DNA of 64,000 nucleotides from Massilia mucilaginosa (GTDB lineage Bacteria > Pseudomonadota > Gammaproteobacteria > Burkholderiales > Burkholderiaceae_D). The notes under the pieces were generated by a model. That model searched no databases, was not told the origin of the DNA, and saw only the letters and a list, made by a program, of their open reading frames with translations. Position 1 is the stretch's first letter; the number at the start of each line of letters is the position of its first letter. Of this stretch, positions 51,113 through 61,040 are shown piece by piece. The position numbers and the translations under genes were made by a program. The stretch is taken from contig NZ_WHJH01000026.1 in NCBI RefSeq assembly GCF_011682145.1, positions 1 to 64,000 of the forward strand. The letters are read 5' to 3'.

Positions 51113-53755
51113 TCACTCCGATCCGACATTCTTCGCCGCATCCGCGCGCTGGCGCAGCACCGCTTCCGCCGCCTTCTTGCCGGCGATGAACGCATGGTCG
51201 GAATTGTAGTATTCCCATTCGCTGTAACGGCCCGCCAGCACGATGTCGTAACGCGCCAGCCATGCTTTCACCAGCGCCACGTTGGCCGCGCGCGCGTGGT
51301 CGTACACGACATATGCATACGGCATGTCGACCAGGTTGGCGGTGATGATGCGGTCATCGGGCCTGAGCATGGTGACCTTGACGCAGTCCTCAATGCAGCG
51401 GTCGATCAGCGCCTGGCCGTCGAGCGGCAGCGGCTTCCAGGGGGAATACGAAATCTCGCAGGTCAGCCCGAATCCTCCGGGCGGATTGCAGTGCGGGCTG
51501 GCGTTGCCCTGCACGAAAATGCGGTGGAAAATCGTGTCTTCCGGATAGTAGATCCAGTGCTTGTCGGTGATGTTGTCGCGCGCCACGCCAAGGTTGACGC
51601 AGCGCACCGACAAGTGGCGCAAGCCGGCGGCCGCCGCCCGCACCTCGGGCGGCGCTTCACTGCCGATCAGCTTGATCAATTCGGGCAAGGGCATGGTGCT
51701 GATCAGGTGGTCGTAACGGTAGCGGCTGCCGTCCGCCATCACCAGCAGGTGTTCGCGCGGCAGCAGCTGGGCCGCTTCGGCATTCATCTCGATCTTGCCT
51801 TTGATGTGCGGCAGGAAACCGGACATCAGCGCCTGGAAACCGCCCGAGAGCGGATAGCCGAAGCGCGCATTCGGCCCCATCGGCCTGGCGACCGGTTCCA
51901 GCGCGCCTTCGATGATTTCTTGCAGATCGGGCAGCGGCACCCTGCCGCCGAGCCAGGAGGTCTCCATCTCGCTCAGCGGCACTGTCCACAGTTTTTTGTT
52001 GTAGGGAATCGCGAAGTGCTCGGCGATGCCGCGCCCCCATACCCGGTAAATGAATTCTTCGAAGTTCTGGCTCTCGCGCTTGCGCGGGACGATGCTGGCC
52101 GTGCCGTGAGCAAGCTCGACCGTACCGTCGGCGCAGCAGTCTTCCACCGGCTTGACCGCGCAGGGCGGCGCCGCCGCCGCAGCCCCGTTGATGCTGCCGA
52201 AGCGCGCTTCCACCGCGCCGACGATGCATTCGGTGATGACCTTGGGCGGCAAGCCGTACAGCGCGCCCTGGAAGGGGTAGCGCGTGTACACCTGCTTGCT
52301 GTAGACCCAGGCTTCGCGATTCTGCCAGTGCAGGTTGGGGCCGAGCAGCATCTCGTACAGCGAGAGCACGTAAGGATCGTTCGAGAACATGATGTGGCCG
52401 GCATGGTCGAAGGTGAAGCCCTGGTCGTGGATCGAGCGGCACCAGCCGCCGACGCTGCTGTTCTTGTCGAGCAGCAGCGCGCCCTCCCCCAGATGGTAGG
52501 CTGCGGACAGCCCGGTCGGACCGGCGCCGACGATGACAGTCTGCACGTTTTGCGCGCCAGTCTGCGAGCGCAGCGGGTTCACCGTGGCGCCGCTGCCGCT
52601 GCCGCCGCCAGCCGCGCCGGCGCCCGCATTCCCGGCGCCGCCAAAGCGCGCCGTGCTGCGTGACGGCGTGGTCTCGGCCAGCAGAAGGCGCATCGCGTCC
52701 ACGGTGACGTCCCACGAGGTGCCGGCCACGATATCGCGCATGGTGGCGCACATCGCGGCGCGCCGTTCCGGCGTCATCGACAGGGCCGCTTCGCACGCCG
52801 CGATGAAGTCGCCGGCATCGCGCGCGATCGCCACCACATGGCCGTAGGGCCGGGCCACGTCGGCAATGCCGGTGCTGACGATCGGCAATTCGGCGGCCAT
52901 GTATTCGAGCACCTTGGTCGGGCTGATGAAGCGGGTGGCCTCGTTCAGGGCGAACGGGAGCAGGCACACATCCCATCCGGCCAGCAGGCCCGGCAGCGCC
53001 GCGTACGGTTGCTGCCCCAGGTAGTGGATGTTCGGGCGTTGCGGCAGGCTGGCCGGGTCGATTTTCATGACCGGACCCACCAGCACCAGTTGCCATTCGG
53101 GATGCGCATCGGCCAGCGCACCGATCAGCGGCGCGTCGAAGCGCTCGTCGATCACGCCGTAAAAGCCCAGGCGCGGCGCGCCGATGCCGCCCTGGAGCGG
53201 ATGGCCGCGGTCGCGCTCGAGCGCGCGCTCGAAGTGGCGCACGTCCACGCTGCTGGGAAAGCAGTGCGCGTTGGGATGGCGCTCGCGCTTGGCCTGGTAC
53301 AGGCTCGGCCCGCCGGCAAACACCAGGTCGGCCAGGCTCAACAGGGCGGTTTCGCGCTGCAGGAGCTGGCGCGGCGGGTTCTTGAATGCCGCCAGTTCGT
53401 CCATGCAGTCGTACACCACCAGGCCCGCATGCAGCTCCTGCAGCAGCGGCAGGGCCATCGGCGTATAGAACCACACGATGGGCCGCTCGCCGGGCGGCAC
53501 CAGGCTGGCCAGCATCGGTTGCAGCAGGCGGATCTGGTCGTCGTGAAAGCCCGGCGCATGCACCGGCGTGTGCGGCCGCAACACGGTCACGTTCGGGACC
53601 GGACGCGATTGTTCCATGAAGCTGTCGCCATCATCGTGAACGGGCTCCTCCACAAAGAGGATGCGGAAGTGGTGCGCCAGCCGCGATAACAACTGCTGCG
53701 GCCGCTGGTAAACAAAGTCCCAGCGCAGGTGGCAAAAAACGATGATGGTCGACAT
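51113..53755 (-). CDS. Glycosyltransferase fused to FAD-dependent UDP-galactopyranose-mutase-like domain
   Basis: An 880-residue two-domain protein from the ATG at 53755, with AAAGGAG upstream. Residues 1-380 are a GT family 1-like domain: FCHLRWDFVYQRPQQLLSRL, VVYDCMDELAAFKNPPRQLL, and EYMAAELPIVSTGIADVARP. Residues about 415-870 start VQTVIVGAGPTGLSAAYHLG, a flavin dinucleotide loop, with FTFDHAGHIMFSNDPYVLSL and FAIPYNKKLWTVPLSEMETS, matching UDP-galactopyranose mutase/protoporphyrinogen-oxidase-like enzymes. A sugar-transferring and sugar-isomerising pair in one chain suggests galactofuranose-type polysaccharide synthesis. It follows the GH2 gene by 97 bp in the same direction. Confidence 0.86.
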   Translation of the reverse strand: MSTIIVFCHLRWDFVYQRPQQLLSRLAHHFRILFVEEPVHDDGDSFMEQSRPVPNVTVLRPHTPVHAPGFHDDQIRLLQPMLASLVPPGERPIVWFYTPMALPLLQELHAGLVVYDCMDELAAFKNPPRQLLQRETALLSLADLVFAGGPSLYQAKRERHPNAHCFPSSVDVRHFERALERDRGHPLQGGIGAPRLGFYGVIDERFDAPLIGALADAHPEWQLVLVGPVMKIDPASLPQRPNIHYLGQQPYAALPGLLAGWDVCLLPFALNEATRFISPTKVLEYMAAELPIVSTGIADVARPYGHVVAIARDAGDFIAACEAALSMTPERRAAMCATMRDIVAGTSWDVTVDAMRLLLAETTPSRSTARFGGAGNAGAGAAGGGSGSGATVNPLRSQTGAQNVQTVIVGAGPTGLSAAYHLGEGALLLDKNSSVGGWCRSIHDQGFTFDHAGHIMFSNDPYVLSLYEMLLGPNLHWQNREAWVYSKQVYTRYPFQGALYGLPPKVITECIVGAVEARFGSINGAAAAAPPCAVKPVEDCCADGTVELAHGTASIVPRKRESQNFEEFIYRVWGRGIAEHFAIPYNKKLWTVPLSEMETSWLGGRVPLPDLQEIIEGALEPVARPMGPNARFGYPLSGGFQALMSGFLPHIKGKIEMNAEAAQLLPREHLLVMADGSRYRYDHLISTMPLPELIKLIGSEAPPEVRAAAAGLRHLSVRCVNLGVARDNITDKHWIYYPEDTIFHRIFVQGNASPHCNPPGGFGLTCEISYSPWKPLPLDGQALIDRCIEDCVKVTMLRPDDRIITANLVDMPYAYVVYDHARAANVALVKAWLARYDIVLAGRYSEWEYYNSDHAFIAGKKAAEAVLRQRADAAKNVGSE

Positions 53756-53852
53756 GTGATCTCCTTTCGCCCGTCCCGGGCGTATATTGTTGGCGGGTGT
53801 GGTGTCCTGCAAACGCGTAGCGCCGTCGCGCGCGGGTGAGGAAGGTGGCTGC

Positions 53853-55640
53853 TCATGCAATTCCGGGGTAGCAATCCTCCTTCTCGAGGTCGTTGAGCGT
53901 GGCCGCGCGGATCAGTTCGAGCGGGACCTTGGGCGTGCGGTCGGCGCACAGCAGGCCGTTCGCTTCCTGGAAGGTGTCGCTGAACTGGGTGTAGCAAAAG
54001 CCGCTGAACATGGTCGTGGTATTGACCACCGCCAGCAGGCGCCGGTACAGATCGAGGAAACTGTCTTCGGTGTGGGCGCGCGAATAGCCCCAGGTACGCC
54101 CGCTGGCGCCATGTTTGTCGAAGGCGATGCCGCCGAACTCGGTCAGCACGATCGGCTGGCCGCGGTGCGGAAAGCCGTCCAGCGTGAGGATGCGTCCGCC
54201 CGGACGGCGCTGGTCGAACAGGGTGCGGGTCGGCTCGCTGGTGGTGTAGCGCGCCGCCAGCCGCTCGGGATTGCAGTCGTAGTCGTGGATGCCGAGGATG
54301 TCGGTGGCCGACGCTTCCCAGCCATCGTTGCCGATCACCGGGCGCGTGGCGTCGAGCGTGCGGGTCAGGTGGTACAGGGCCTCGACCGCGTTGCGGTGGG
54401 CCTGGGTCAGGGTCAGGTTCGGCACGCCCCACGATTCGTTGAAGGCGACCCAGACGATGATGCACGGGTGGCTGTAGTCGCGCTCGATCGCCTCGGTCCA
54501 TTCGCGCACCATGCGCGTGATGGCCTTGGGACTGAAACGGTAGGCCGAGGGCATTTCTTCCCACACCAGCAGGCCCAGCCGGTCGGCCCAGTACAGGTAG
54601 CGCGGGTCTTCGATCTTCTGGTGCTTGCGCACGCCGTTAAAGCCCATCGCCCTGGCCAGTTCGACGTCGCGCCTGAGAGCCGCGTCGGACGGCGCCGTCA
54701 GCAGCGACTCGGCCCAGTAACCCTGGTCGAGCACCAGCCGCAGCGCGTAGGCGCGCCCGTTGAGCATGAAGCGGTCGCGGTTGATCGCCACCGAGCGCAG
54801 CGCCGTGTAGGACCGCACCACGTCGAGCACCTTGCCGCGGTGGTGCAGGGTCACCTCGGCATTGAGCAGGGTGGGACGCTCGGGACTCCACAGCAGTTCG
54901 TTGCGCGAATCGTCGATGCCGGGGTCGGACAGGGAAATCTTGCGGTTGGCCTCGTGCCCGAGCAGCTTGTAGTGGTCGTCGGCCAGCAGGTTGTCGCCGT
55001 GCCAGATCTTGACTTCGACGAACAGTTCTTCGGTGATGTCGCCGGTGGCAAAGATTTCGCAGCCGATTTCGTAGGTTTCGAAAATCGGCGTCCAGCGCAG
55101 GCTCTGGATGTAGGTCGAGGCCACCTGTTCGATCCATACCGTCTGCCAGATGCCGGTGGTGCGCGGATACCAGATCGAGTGCGCTTCGAGCAGCCAGTCC
55201 TGCTTGCCGCGCGGCTTGGCCAGGTCGTGCGGATCGTCTTCGACGTACACGGTCACGAGCTGCGCGCCCTCTTCGTCGAGTACGCCGGTAATGTCGGCCG
55301 AGAACGGCGTGTGCCCACCCTCGTGCTCGACCACCAGGTGCTGGTTGACCCAGACCCGGGCGCGGTAGTCGACCGCGCCGAAATGCAGGATGGTGCGCCC
55401 GGCGTGCGGCTTGAGCTGGAAGCTGCGCTCGTACCAGCACACCGAATGAAAGCCGGTATCGCCCAGGCCGCTGGCGCGCGCTTCGGGCGCGAACGGCACC
55501 TCGATCTGGTGCGTCCATGCGCTCGCGCCATCGGGCATGCGGCAGCGCCGCTCGTCGTCGAACATGAATTTCCACGGGCCGTTCAGGCTGATCCAATGCT
55601 CGCGCACGAGCTGGGGCCGCGGGTATTCGAATTGACTCAT
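53853..55640 (-). CDS. Glycoside hydrolase family 2 enzyme (beta-glucuronidase/galactosidase-like)
   Basis: A 595-residue GH2 protein from the ATG at 55640 (MSQFEYPRPQLVREHWISLN), with GAGGAG upstream. Domain order is a jelly-roll sugar-binding region (HFGAVDYRARVWVNQHLVVE), an immunoglobulin-like domain, then the TIM barrel. The barrel has FNGVRKHQKIEDPRYLYWAD, VWVAFNESWGVPNL (the NE pair with acid/base Glu) and PIVLTEFGGIAFDKHGASGR (nucleophile Glu). No signal peptide, so it is probably cytoplasmic. Operon with the glycosyltransferase/mutase fusion suggests remodelling of a surface polysaccharide precursor. Confidence 0.9.
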   Translation of the reverse strand: MSQFEYPRPQLVREHWISLNGPWKFMFDDERRCRMPDGASAWTHQIEVPFAPEARASGLGDTGFHSVCWYERSFQLKPHAGRTILHFGAVDYRARVWVNQHLVVEHEGGHTPFSADITGVLDEEGAQLVTVYVEDDPHDLAKPRGKQDWLLEAHSIWYPRTTGIWQTVWIEQVASTYIQSLRWTPIFETYEIGCEIFATGDITEELFVEVKIWHGDNLLADDHYKLLGHEANRKISLSDPGIDDSRNELLWSPERPTLLNAEVTLHHRGKVLDVVRSYTALRSVAINRDRFMLNGRAYALRLVLDQGYWAESLLTAPSDAALRRDVELARAMGFNGVRKHQKIEDPRYLYWADRLGLLVWEEMPSAYRFSPKAITRMVREWTEAIERDYSHPCIIVWVAFNESWGVPNLTLTQAHRNAVEALYHLTRTLDATRPVIGNDGWEASATDILGIHDYDCNPERLAARYTTSEPTRTLFDQRRPGGRILTLDGFPHRGQPIVLTEFGGIAFDKHGASGRTWGYSRAHTEDSFLDLYRRLLAVVNTTTMFSGFCYTQFSDTFQEANGLLCADRTPKVPLELIRAATLNDLEKEDCYPGIA

Positions 55641-56040
55641 CGATGCTCCTCGTCGTGGGCCGAAACGGCCGTGGCCGCAGGTCCTTTTCAGGCTGCGCGT
55701 GGGCAGCGCCATGCCGCGAAAACGCCGTTGATCGCAGACAGGGAATGGATGCTAGCACGCCAATTTTGCGTATTTTCACGCTTGGACGAAGCAAGATTTC
55801 TAAAGGAAAATGGCTTGTAACCGGCTGTATTTCAGCGGCGCGAAGACGGCGTCGCGCGCCAGAGGGAGGCGTCGTGGGACTGACGATTGAGCGGAGCAAC
55901 TGGTTACATAAAGTAGGCTGCTACCTACATCACGGATCGGTGTTTTTACGGGTGCGATCGAAGCGGACACGTGGAGGTGCGCGGCCGGCGAGGCGCGGCC
56001 GGCGAGGCGGCGGCGCATGCCGCGTCGCCGCCGCGCGTGT
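55641..56040. other. Intergenic region with tandem repeat and GC hairpin
   Basis: No gene is supported. Its left half is AT-richer and probably holds the promoter of the GH2 operon. At 55981-56008 a 14-bp unit (GCGGCCGGCGAGGC) is duplicated, and at 56007-56034 GCGGCGGCG pairs with CGCCGCCGC over a ten-base loop. This GC stem lies just past the dipeptidase stop but lacks a T-run, so termination there would not be classical. Confidence 0.5.
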
Positions 56041-57552
56041 CTATTTTGCGAGCTCGACCATGACGGCCGTGTACATCTGCAGGTTCAGCATCAGCTGCTT
56101 GACGGTGATGAATTCATGCTCGGAGTGGCCCGAGTACACCGTGCCCGGCATGGCCGGCCCGAAACTGACCGCATTCGGGAACAGGCGCGAATTGGTGCCC
56201 CCGCCGATCGAGACCGGACGCGGATTCTTGATCCCGGTGTAGTAGGAAAACACCGACAGCAAGGTCGGCACCTGCGGCGCGCTTTTCTGCAGCCACGGTT
56301 CGGTGATCTCGACCTTCACATCGGCCAGCGCGACGCGCCGCGCCTGCCACTGCGCCAGCGCCGCGTTCACCTCGCGCGTCAGCTGTTCGGTCGTCTTGCC
56401 TTGCGGACGGCGCAGATTCACATGCAGGGAGATGCCGGCCTCGCCCTGCTTGATGACGGTCGGCGCCACTGTCAGCGGGCCCATGAATTTATCGCGGTAA
56501 GCGATGGCGCCGAACTTGTCGCCATACATGCTGGTCCCGATCAGGTCGTTGAGAAAATTGACCATGGCGCCGGCCGTGCTGTTCGGCCACGCCTGCACGC
56601 CGAGCGCATCGGCCAGCATGCTGATCGCGTTGACGCCGTCTTCCGGCTTGGACGAGTGGGCTGCGAGTCCCTGCGCCTTGACCAGCAACTGCTGGCCCTG
56701 GCGGGTGAAGGTGTAGCGCATGCCGCCCTGGGCGGTGGCGCGCTGGCGGATGCGCGCCTCCAGCTCCGGCGTGGCGTTGTCGATGGTGGCGTTGGCGTCT
56801 TCCGGAATCTGGCTGCCGAAAAAGCCGCCGCCGAAGGCGCTGAGCGAGGCCGTGCCCGCCTCCGCCGCCACCGCTGCCTGCGGCGGCACCGTCACGCTGA
56901 TGGTGCCGTAGCCCTTCTCGGCCGTCACCACCGGATACTCGGCGTCGAGGGTGATATTCACCTGCGGCGCCTGGTGCGTCTTGAGAAACCCGGTCAGCGG
57001 TCCCCAGTCCGATTCCTCGGCCATGTACACATACAGTTCCAGCCGTTTCGACAGCGCCAGCTTGCTGTCCTTGATCGCCTTCAGCGCGTACATGGCGGTT
57101 GCGATCGGTCCCTTGTCGTCCTCGGTGCCGCGCCCGATCAGGCGCCCGGCTTCGCTGGTCTTGTCCAGCTCGAACGGCGACTTTTTCCACTTGGAGGGAT
57201 CGACCGGCTGGATGTCGCCGTGCGTGATGATGCCGACCCGCTCGCTGCCGCTGCCCAGGCCGATGACCATCACATAGCCGTGGTCGGTGTAGTCGAGTCC
57301 GAGCCGCTCGGCCTCGGCCTTGAGGTACTGCTTGAAACCGAGATGCTGCGCATTGCGCTCGAACGGCACTGCCTTGTCGGCGACCGTATTGAAGCTGACC
57401 ATCTTGCCCAGGCTGTTGATCAGATCGGTGCGATACGTCGCCGCCGCATGGGCGGCCGCGCGCAAGGCCGCATCTCCCGGTGGTGGAGGAGCGGCGCCGG
57501 CGGCGGTGCCCAGGCAGCACAGCAGGCTGGCGATGACGAACGAATGGCGCAT
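56041..57552 (-). CDS. M20 family dipeptidase, exported
   Basis: A metallopeptidase of about 503 residues, exported: signal peptide MRHSFVIASLLCCLGTAAGA from the ATG at 57552 (the longer frame from 57588 lacks support). Metal and active-site motifs are IITHGDIQPVDPSKWKKSP, RLIGRGTEDDKGPIATAMYA and VYMAEESDWGPLTGFLKTH, with a C-terminal GHSEHEFITV His. It fits PepV/carnosinase-like M20 dipeptidases, here in the periplasm. It is followed by GC-rich hairpin DNA. No operon partner on its strand; 57553-57629 is short spacer. Confidence 0.92.
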   Translation of the reverse strand: MRHSFVIASLLCCLGTAAGAAPPPPGDAALRAAAHAAATYRTDLINSLGKMVSFNTVADKAVPFERNAQHLGFKQYLKAEAERLGLDYTDHGYVMVIGLGSGSERVGIITHGDIQPVDPSKWKKSPFELDKTSEAGRLIGRGTEDDKGPIATAMYALKAIKDSKLALSKRLELYVYMAEESDWGPLTGFLKTHQAPQVNITLDAEYPVVTAEKGYGTISVTVPPQAAVAAEAGTASLSAFGGGFFGSQIPEDANATIDNATPELEARIRQRATAQGGMRYTFTRQGQQLLVKAQGLAAHSSKPEDGVNAISMLADALGVQAWPNSTAGAMVNFLNDLIGTSMYGDKFGAIAYRDKFMGPLTVAPTVIKQGEAGISLHVNLRRPQGKTTEQLTREVNAALAQWQARRVALADVKVEITEPWLQKSAPQVPTLLSVFSYYTGIKNPRPVSIGGGTNSRLFPNAVSFGPAMPGTVYSGHSEHEFITVKQLMLNLQMYTAVMVELAK

Positions 57553-57629
57553 GATGACAATCCCGGACGTGGTGTTGATGAACGTCAAAGTCTATCACCG
57601 CCAGCCGTGCGGCGCAGCGGCCTGGCAGG

Positions 57630-57917
57630 CTAGCGGCTGCGCGCGGCCATCTTGCTCAGCAAGTAAATACCATACAGCGACGCGATGCCGACCAGCGCAT
57701 ACACCAGGCGCGACCAGGTGCTGCGCTCGCCGAACAGCGCGGCCACCAGGTCCAGGTCGAAGGCTCCGACCACGCCCCAGTTGATGCCGCCGACAATCAT
57801 CAGCACCATCGCGACCCAGTCCAGGGTCGAAAAGTGCGTTGAGTGCAAGATGCTGCTGGCGTTGCGCCGTTCGGGAATGTGGCGGCGTTCGTTTGCGGGT
57901 GCGTTCATTGTTGCCAT
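57630..57917 (-). CDS. DUF378 family membrane protein
   Basis: A 95-residue protein from the ATG at 57917, with a strong AAGGAGG site five bases upstream. Two membrane helices: WVAMVLMIVGGINWGVVGAF and LVYALVGIASLYGIYLLSKM. The first carries the DUF378 signature GGINWGVVG. The N-terminal 30 residues (ANERRHIPERRNAS) are polar and basic. DUF378 proteins are small inner-membrane proteins with no assigned role. Divergent from the pirin gene; the 149-bp gap holds both promoters. Confidence 0.9.
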   Translation of the reverse strand: MATMNAPANERRHIPERRNASSILHSTHFSTLDWVAMVLMIVGGINWGVVGAFDLDLVAALFGERSTWSRLVYALVGIASLYGIYLLSKMAARSR

Positions 57918-58066
57918 TATTGCCTCCTTGTGGTCTCCACCAGAGCGGTGGCGTCCCTCTAGGACAGCACACCGGGGCATAAAGTTTTCGCAATCGTGCA
58001 GGCCGACGCGCGCGCCGCGCTTCGGGTATGGTAATGGACGACACCACCCATCCAAGGAGTTTGCCC

Positions 58067-58924
58067 ATGAGCGAAAAGAGCATCAAGCGCCTGCACCCCG
58101 CGCAGCGCGACGACATTGGCGAGCTGATGACCCAGCGCCCGCTGCCCGGCCCGTACGCCGAGCAGATCGACCCGTTCCTGTTCCTCAATCACCATGGTCC
58201 GCAGCACTACCCGCCCGGCAACCGTGGCTTGCCGTTCGGACCGCATCCGCACCGCGGCTTCGACACCGTGACCTTCATTATCGACGGCACCCTGATGCAC
58301 AAGGATAGCGCCGGCCACGAAAGCGTCATCGGCGCCGGCGGCGTGCAATGGATGACGGCCGGCAGCGGCATCGTGCATGCCGAAGTCTCGCCGCCGGCCT
58401 TTCGCGAGCAGGGCGGCCAGCTCGAAATCCTGCAACTGTGGATCAACCTGCCGGGACGCCTGAAGATGAGCGCGCCGGCCTACACCGGCTTGCAGCGGGG
58501 CGACATTCCCACGATCGCGCTCGACGGCGGCAAGGTCGAGCTGAACCTGATCGCCGGCGCATGGGACGGCCGCCAGGGTCCGGTGCGCTCGCTCACCGGC
58601 GTGTTCATGAGCACCTTGGCGATGCGCGCCGGCGGCCAGCTGCACGTGCCCGACCTGCGCGCGCGCAACGTGTTCCTGTACGTGGTGCGCGGCACGGTGG
58701 AAGTGAACGGCGACCGCGCCGACGCCTTCCACCTGGCCGAACTCACCGAGGAAGGCGTCGCGCTCACGGTCACCGCCGAGACCGATGCGCTGCTGATCTT
58801 CGGCCACGCCACGCCGCTGAACGAGCCGGTGGTGTCGCACGGACCGTTCGTGATGAACACGCGCGAAGAAATCCAGGCCGCCATTGCCGACTTCGAAGCC
58901 GGGCGCTTCCAGAGCGTGCGTTAA
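58067..58924 (+). CDS. Pirin family protein (cupin)
   Basis: A 285-residue bicupin from the ATG at 58067, with AAGGAG upstream. The metal-binding cupin motif is FGPHPHRGFDTVTFIIDG, continued by GAGGVQWMTAGSGIVHAEVS. Pirins bind Fe(II) and some act as quercetin dioxygenases or transcription cofactors. Residues NHHGPQHYPPGNRGLPFG are typical of bacterial pirins. Its stop is seven bases from the convergent Lrp gene. No aromatic-degradation genes nearby, so the substrate is open. Confidence 0.94.
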   Translation: MSEKSIKRLHPAQRDDIGELMTQRPLPGPYAEQIDPFLFLNHHGPQHYPPGNRGLPFGPHPHRGFDTVTFIIDGTLMHKDSAGHESVIGAGGVQWMTAGSGIVHAEVSPPAFREQGGQLEILQLWINLPGRLKMSAPAYTGLQRGDIPTIALDGGKVELNLIAGAWDGRQGPVRSLTGVFMSTLAMRAGGQLHVPDLRARNVFLYVVRGTVEVNGDRADAFHLAELTEEGVALTVTAETDALLIFGHATPLNEPVVSHGPFVMNTREEIQAAIADFEAGRFQSVR

Positions 58925-58931
58925 GGCCGCA

Positions 58932-59435
58932 TCAACCCTGCGCGAGGAGCGCCTCGGTCGACAGCACCAGCGTCTCCTTGATCTCCTCCATCACCACATA
59001 GCTCTTCGACTGGGCCGCGCCGGGCAGCTGCAGCAGCATGTCGCCGAGCAGCTTGCGGTACTCCGCCATCTCGTGGATGCGCGCCTTGATCAGGTAATCG
59101 AAGTCGCCCGACACCAGATGGCATTCCTGCACCTCGGGAATGCGCAGCACCTCGCGCCGGAACTGCTCGAAGGCCGAGGCCGACTTCTGGTTCAGGGTAA
59201 TTTCCACAAACACCAGCAACTTCGCGCCCAGCGCGGCCGGATCGACGCGCGCGTAATAGCCGCTGATGACGCCGTCGCGCTCCATGCGCTTGACCCGTTC
59301 GATGCAGGGCGTGACCGACAAACCGACCCGCTCGCCCAGGTCCTTCATCGAAATGCGGCCTTCAAGTTGCAGGATGCGCAGGATGTGGCGGTCGAGCTTG
59401 TCGAGGCTGCGGGTCGATTCTTTAACGATGCGCAT
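58932..59435 (-). CDS. Lrp/AsnC family regulator (probable dadA regulator)
   Basis: A 167-residue Lrp-family protein. The helix-turn-helix is LDRHILRILQLEGRISMKDL and GERVGLSVTPCIERVKRMER. The RAM domain is GAKLLVFVEITLNQKSASAF through ECHLVSGDFDYLIKARIHEM. It matches the DadR/BkdR branch that senses alanine or other amino acids. It is divergent from the D-amino-acid dehydrogenase gene at 59539 with a 103-bp shared promoter, a standard arrangement for autoregulation and activation of dadA. Specific ligand not shown by sequence. Confidence 0.93.
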   Translation of the reverse strand: MRIVKESTRSLDKLDRHILRILQLEGRISMKDLGERVGLSVTPCIERVKRMERDGVISGYYARVDPAALGAKLLVFVEITLNQKSASAFEQFRREVLRIPEVQECHLVSGDFDYLIKARIHEMAEYRKLLGDMLLQLPGAAQSKSYVVMEEIKETLVLSTEALLAQG

Positions 59436-59538
59436 GAAATTCCACTAAATAAGTGCAGTTATACGTGAACAAAGACTGGTTGAAACCCAATAATATAGCG
59501 GAAATTCTTGCATCCACACTTAATCTTCCGGAGAGACC

Positions 59539-60828
59539 ATGCGTGTCGTCATTTTGGGCAGCGGCGTTATCGGCGTGACCACGGCTTACTACCTGGCCAG
59601 GGCCGGCCACGACGTCACCGTGCTCGACCGCCAGCCCGGCCCCGCGCTGGAAACCAGCTTCGCCAATGCCGGCCAGATTTCGCCCGGCTACGCCTCGCCC
59701 TGGGCCGCGCCCGGGATTCCCCTGAAAGCGGTGAAATGGATGCTGCAGCGCCACGCGCCGCTCTCGATCACGCCGGACGGCACCACCTTCCAGCTCAAAT
59801 GGATGTGGGACATGCTGCGCAACTGCACCGCCGACCGTTACGCGGTCAACAAGGAACGCATGGTACGCCTGGCCGAGTACAGCCGCGACTGCTTCAAGAC
59901 CCTGCGCGAAGAAGCCGGTATCAGTTACGAAAGCCGGCAGCGCGGCACCATGCAACTGTTCCGCACCGAACAGCAGTTCGCCAGTGCCGAAAAAGACATC
60001 AAGGTGCTGCAGGATTCCGGCGTCCCCTACGAACTGCTCACGCGCGACCAGCTCGGCAATGCCGAACCGGCGCTGGCGCTGGTCAAGGACAAGCTGGTCG
60101 GCGCGCTGCGCCTGCCCAACGACGAGACCGGCGACTGCCAGCTGTTCACCACGCGCCTGGCCGCCATGGCCGAAGCGCTGGGCGTGCGCTTTCGCTACAA
60201 CGTCGCCATCGACCGCCTGGCGCTGAGCGGCAACGCGATTGCCGGCGTGCATTGCGGTGACGAGCTGGTGCAGGGCGACGCCTACGTGGTCGCGCTCGGC
60301 GCGCACTCGACCGCGCTGTTGAAATCGATCGTCGACATTCCCGTGTACCCGATGAAAGGTTACTCGATTACCGTACCGATCACCGACGCCAGCAAGGCGC
60401 CGGTCTCGACCATCCTGGACGAGAGCTACAAGATTGCCGTGACCCGTTTCGACGACCGCATCCGCGTGGGCGGCATGGCCGAGATTGCCGGCTTCGACCA
60501 GCGTCTCAATCCACGCCGGCGCGCCACGCTCGAGATGGTCGTGGGCGACCTGTTCCCGGGTGCTGGCGACAGCGCGCGCGCCACGTTCTGGACCGGCTTG
60601 CGTCCGATGACGCCGGATGGCACCCCGATTGTCGGGCGCACCGCGCTGGGCAACCTGTACCTCAACACCGGCCACGGCACGCTGGGGTGGACCATGTCAT
60701 GCGGCTCGGCGCAGATGCTGGCCGATCTGATGTCGGCCAAGCGCCCGGCGATCCGCTTCGACGACCTCTCGGCCGGGCGCTACCACGGCCGCGGCAGCGA
60801 CGCCCGCCTCGACCTCGCCAACGCCTGA
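59539..60828 (+). CDS. dadA: D-amino acid dehydrogenase small subunit
   Basis: A 429-residue flavoprotein from the ATG at 59539, with CCGGAGAG upstream. The FAD loop is [20 protein letters not shown]. It has [20 protein letters not shown], a dadA hallmark, then [20 protein letters not shown] and [20 protein letters not shown]. It oxidises D-alanine and other D-amino acids to 2-oxo acids, passing electrons to the respiratory chain at the inner membrane. Length and motifs are normal. Likely controlled by the divergent Lrp gene. Palindromic repeats follow the stop. Confidence 0.96.
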   Translation: MRVVILGSGVIGVTTAYYLARAGHDVTVLDRQPGPALETSFANAGQISPGYASPWAAPGIPLKAVKWMLQRHAPLSITPDGTTFQLKWMWDMLRNCTADRYAVNKERMVRLAEYSRDCFKTLREEAGISYESRQRGTMQLFRTEQQFASAEKDIKVLQDSGVPYELLTRDQLGNAEPALALVKDKLVGALRLPNDETGDCQLFTTRLAAMAEALGVRFRYNVAIDRLALSGNAIAGVHCGDELVQGDAYVVALGAHSTALLKSIVDIPVYPMKGYSITVPITDASKAPVSTILDESYKIAVTRFDDRIRVGGMAEIAGFDQRLNPRRRATLEMVVGDLFPGAGDSARATFWTGLRPMTPDGTPIVGRTALGNLYLNTGHGTLGWTMSCGSAQMLADLMSAKRPAIRFDDLSAGRYHGRGSDARLDLANA

Positions 60829-60860
60829 CCCCAAAAACTCCTACCCCCATCCCAAAACCG

Positions 60861-60933
60861 CCTACAACCGGGGTCAGAGCTCTGATTCGAAACATTTTTT
60901 GTTGCTAATCAGAGCTCTGACCCCGGTTGTAGG
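60861..60933. repeat. Long perfect palindrome, 27-bp arms
   Basis: Arms CCTACAACCGGGGTCAGAGC plus TCTGATT (60861-60887) and their exact reverse complement (60907-60933) enclose a 19-base T-rich loop (CGAAACATTTTTTGTTGCT). The core is shared with 36434 and 36488 and with the element at 61041. Non-coding region 60829-61364 contains only these repeats and the promoter of the next gene. Confidence 0.92.
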
Positions 60934-61040
60934 ACGATTCGCGTTGCCCTGCCCGATGCTACCAACGGCGTGACACTGGCAACTCCTCGACCACGCCAAC
61001 TTCTGACGCCAAAACTCCTACAGCCGTAAGCAAAATACGC

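Noticed and set aside
50896-51189. 97-codon frame over the 24-bp repeats
   Set aside because: The repeat gives a pseudo-periodic peptide, but there is no ribosome site and the frame runs into the convergent glycosyltransferase gene.
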